Source: Candidatus Saccharibacteria bacterium UBA5150 (GTDB lineage: Bacteria; Patescibacteriota; Saccharimonadia; Saccharimonadales; UBA4665). From it: 64,000 bases of DNA. Made by a program: the position numbers and the translations under genes. The notes beneath the pieces were generated by a model. It did no database searches, was not told the DNA's origin, and saw nothing but the letters and a program-made list of their open reading frames with translations. Shown in pieces: positions 63,107 through 64,000 of the stretch (the first letter of the stretch is position 1; every line of letters starts with the position of its first letter). The stretch is from positions 124,790 to 188,789 of the forward strand of contig DHXS01000009.1 of the NCBI GenBank assembly GCA_002413795.1, in the 5' to 3' direction.

Positions 63107-63706
63107 ATGTCCAAACGTCCTATTGGGGAGGTCTATACACCCCCGGCAGACCATCTGTTATTAGCCATTGTGCCCAACGAACATTACCGGGCATGGAACT
63201 ACGATATTGCCCGTGAACTGGACGCCGAAGAAAACGAAGTACCGGAAGGCGGCAACACCACTATTTTCAGCCTTCACCCGGACGGCATGACCGAACCGGT
63301 TTACGTGACTAAACCGACTTATACAGCCTCTTTCAGTGTTAGTGTTACAGCTGGCGAAGGCCGGCTGATCCGCGGCTTGCCCGACGGCTCGGCAGAAACA
63401 GTAGAGCTGGATCCTGGCACCCTGGTTACTATCAAGCCCGGCCAGGCCTATTCCTACGTTAATACCGGCGAAGACAACCTGGTACTGCACGATATGGCCG
63501 TACCTGCTTTCGAGCCCGGTGATGACGCGCAACTAAACGTTTCTCTTAGACCCGAGGGTAAAATATCCAAAGCTCGTCCCACCAGTAGCTACTGCATTAT
63601 TAAAGATTTGGACGGCAAGCCACGCGAGCTTATCCTATCGAATCGCTTTTGGGATCTGATCGGCCAAGCCGCCGCCGGCCGGTTGGGCCCTGACTCCACT
63701 ATGTAG
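63107..63706 (+). CDS. cupin-like protein, function unknown
   Basis: A 199-residue soluble protein. The middle (about 85-150) looks like a cupin barrel: FSVSVTAGEGRLIRGL, VELDPGTLVTIKPGQAYSYVNTGEDNLVLHDMAVPAF. The His expected in the first cupin motif is not obvious, so metal binding is uncertain. Residues after 160 (SSYCIIKDLDGKPRELILSNRFW) form a separate short region. No clear family or partner; its own leaderless promoter precedes it. It may be an accessory of the glycan locus or an independent gene. Confidence 0.6.
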   Translation: MSKRPIGEVYTPPADHLLLAIVPNEHYRAWNYDIARELDAEENEVPEGGNTTIFSLHPDGMTEPVYVTKPTYTASFSVSVTAGEGRLIRGLPDGSAETVELDPGTLVTIKPGQAYSYVNTGEDNLVLHDMAVPAFEPGDDAQLNVSLRPEGKISKARPTSSYCIIKDLDGKPRELILSNRFWDLIGQAAAGRLGPDSTM

Positions 63707-63723
63707 GTATAAGCAGTTTTCAA

Positions 63724-63747
63724 TTATTATAGAAATTTCTATAATAA
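63724..63747. promoter_or_regulatory. 24-bp perfect palindrome, candidate operator over a -10 box
   Basis: Two 12-base halves, TTATTATAGAAA and its exact complement. The right half contains TATAAT (63740-63745), 7 bases before the ATG of the TrmB-type regulator. TTTTCA at 63717-63722 is a possible -35 (17-base spacer). A dimeric regulator bound here would block RNA polymerase; autoregulation is an inference. Confidence 0.6.
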
Positions 63748-63752
63748 ATGGA

Positions 63753-64000
63753 ATGGACCAATTTAACCTATTGCGAAAGATCGGCCTAAGTAACGCCGGG
63801 ATAGCCTGTTATAAATCATTGTTAACAGATGGACAGGCTGACAGCCAGAAATTGTCCAAGCGCTTAAAGATACCTCAGACCAATCTCTACATCACTCTTA
63901 ACGCCCTTGTCGAGCAGGGTTTTGTGGACAAAGTAAAGATAACAGCCCAACCGGCATTTTTCAGAGCGCGGCCGCTGGATAAAGCACTTCCGGAGCACTA
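63753..64000 (+). CDS. TrmB-type transcriptional regulator (partial, cut by window end)
   Basis: The first 82 codons of an open frame running off the window. The translation begins MDQFNLLRKIGLSNAGIACY and continues with a winged helix-turn-helix (SQKLSKRLKIPQTNLYITL, then NALVEQGFVDKV), typical of TrmB regulators, which in many cases sense sugars. The preceding palindrome overlaps its -10 box. The effector and targets cannot be judged because the carboxy part lies outside the window. Confidence 0.75.
   Translation, partial: MDQFNLLRKIGLSNAGIACYKSLLTDGQADSQKLSKRLKIPQTNLYITLNALVEQGFVDKVKITAQPAFFRARPLDKALPEH

Overview
The window looks like a chromosomal segment of a Candidatus Saccharibacteria (TM7) or closely related Patescibacteria genome. 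This is inferred from three things: compact, heavily overlapping genes using the standard code (UGA is a stop); a type IV secretion-like locus with a row of small VirB2-like pilins plus TrbL, PrgI and VirB4 proteins; and the cluster recF-dnaN-dnaA / rpmH-rnpA-yidC-jag, which marks the replication-origin region. No ribosomal RNA is present, so the assignment rests on gene content.

Layout. 1-3370: YihY-type membrane protein, two small ORFs, a two-helix membrane protein, two serine tRNAs, a ComF-type phosphoribosyltransferase and an Hsp20 chaperone with a clear terminator. 3390-22218: the secretion/pilus block. Six tandem pilin paralogues run leftward. Running rightward are a TrbL/VirB6-like channel, a small basic protein, PrgI, a VirB4 amino-terminal-like protein, the VirB4 ATPase and three large envelope proteins (one ending in an M15-like peptidase domain, one carrying two SGNH domains, a GH3 domain, a lysozyme domain and an M23-like tail, and one PEGA/beta-propeller protein). 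22222-28327: the origin region, with recF, dnaN and dnaA leftward and rpmH, rnpA, yidC and jag rightward. DnaA boxes flank dnaA, and a 106-bp inverted-repeat element sits between rnpA and yidC. 28336-31295: a two-subunit ATP-citrate lyase, unexpected in a reduced genome.

31277-63091: a large surface-glycan locus. It contains an ABC-2 exporter pair, two methyltransferases, at least seven glycosyltransferases, a nucleotide-sugar set (SDR epimerase, cupin, RmlD-like reductase, WecB-like 2-epimerase), a complete dTDP-L-rhamnose pathway (rmlBCDA), manB/manC and glmS, a polyprenyl-phosphate sugar transferase, an O-antigen ligase/polymerase-like protein and GtrA and DUF2304 lipid-sugar helpers. A RelB/DinJ-YafQ-type toxin-antitoxin pair is embedded in it. 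63107-64000: a cupin-like protein and the start of a TrmB-type regulator preceded by a perfect 24-bp palindrome.

How it works together (inference): the pilins, channel, ATPase and wall hydrolases could form an envelope-spanning apparatus that attaches to or opens the wall of a host cell, while the glycan locus builds a rhamnose/mannose-containing coat on the epibiont. A recurring regulatory theme is a near-consensus -10 box ending only 6-7 bases upstream of the start codon, which implies widespread leaderless transcripts. No stretch over about 300 bases lacks a gene; the two longest gaps flank dnaA and are described as candidate origin sequence.
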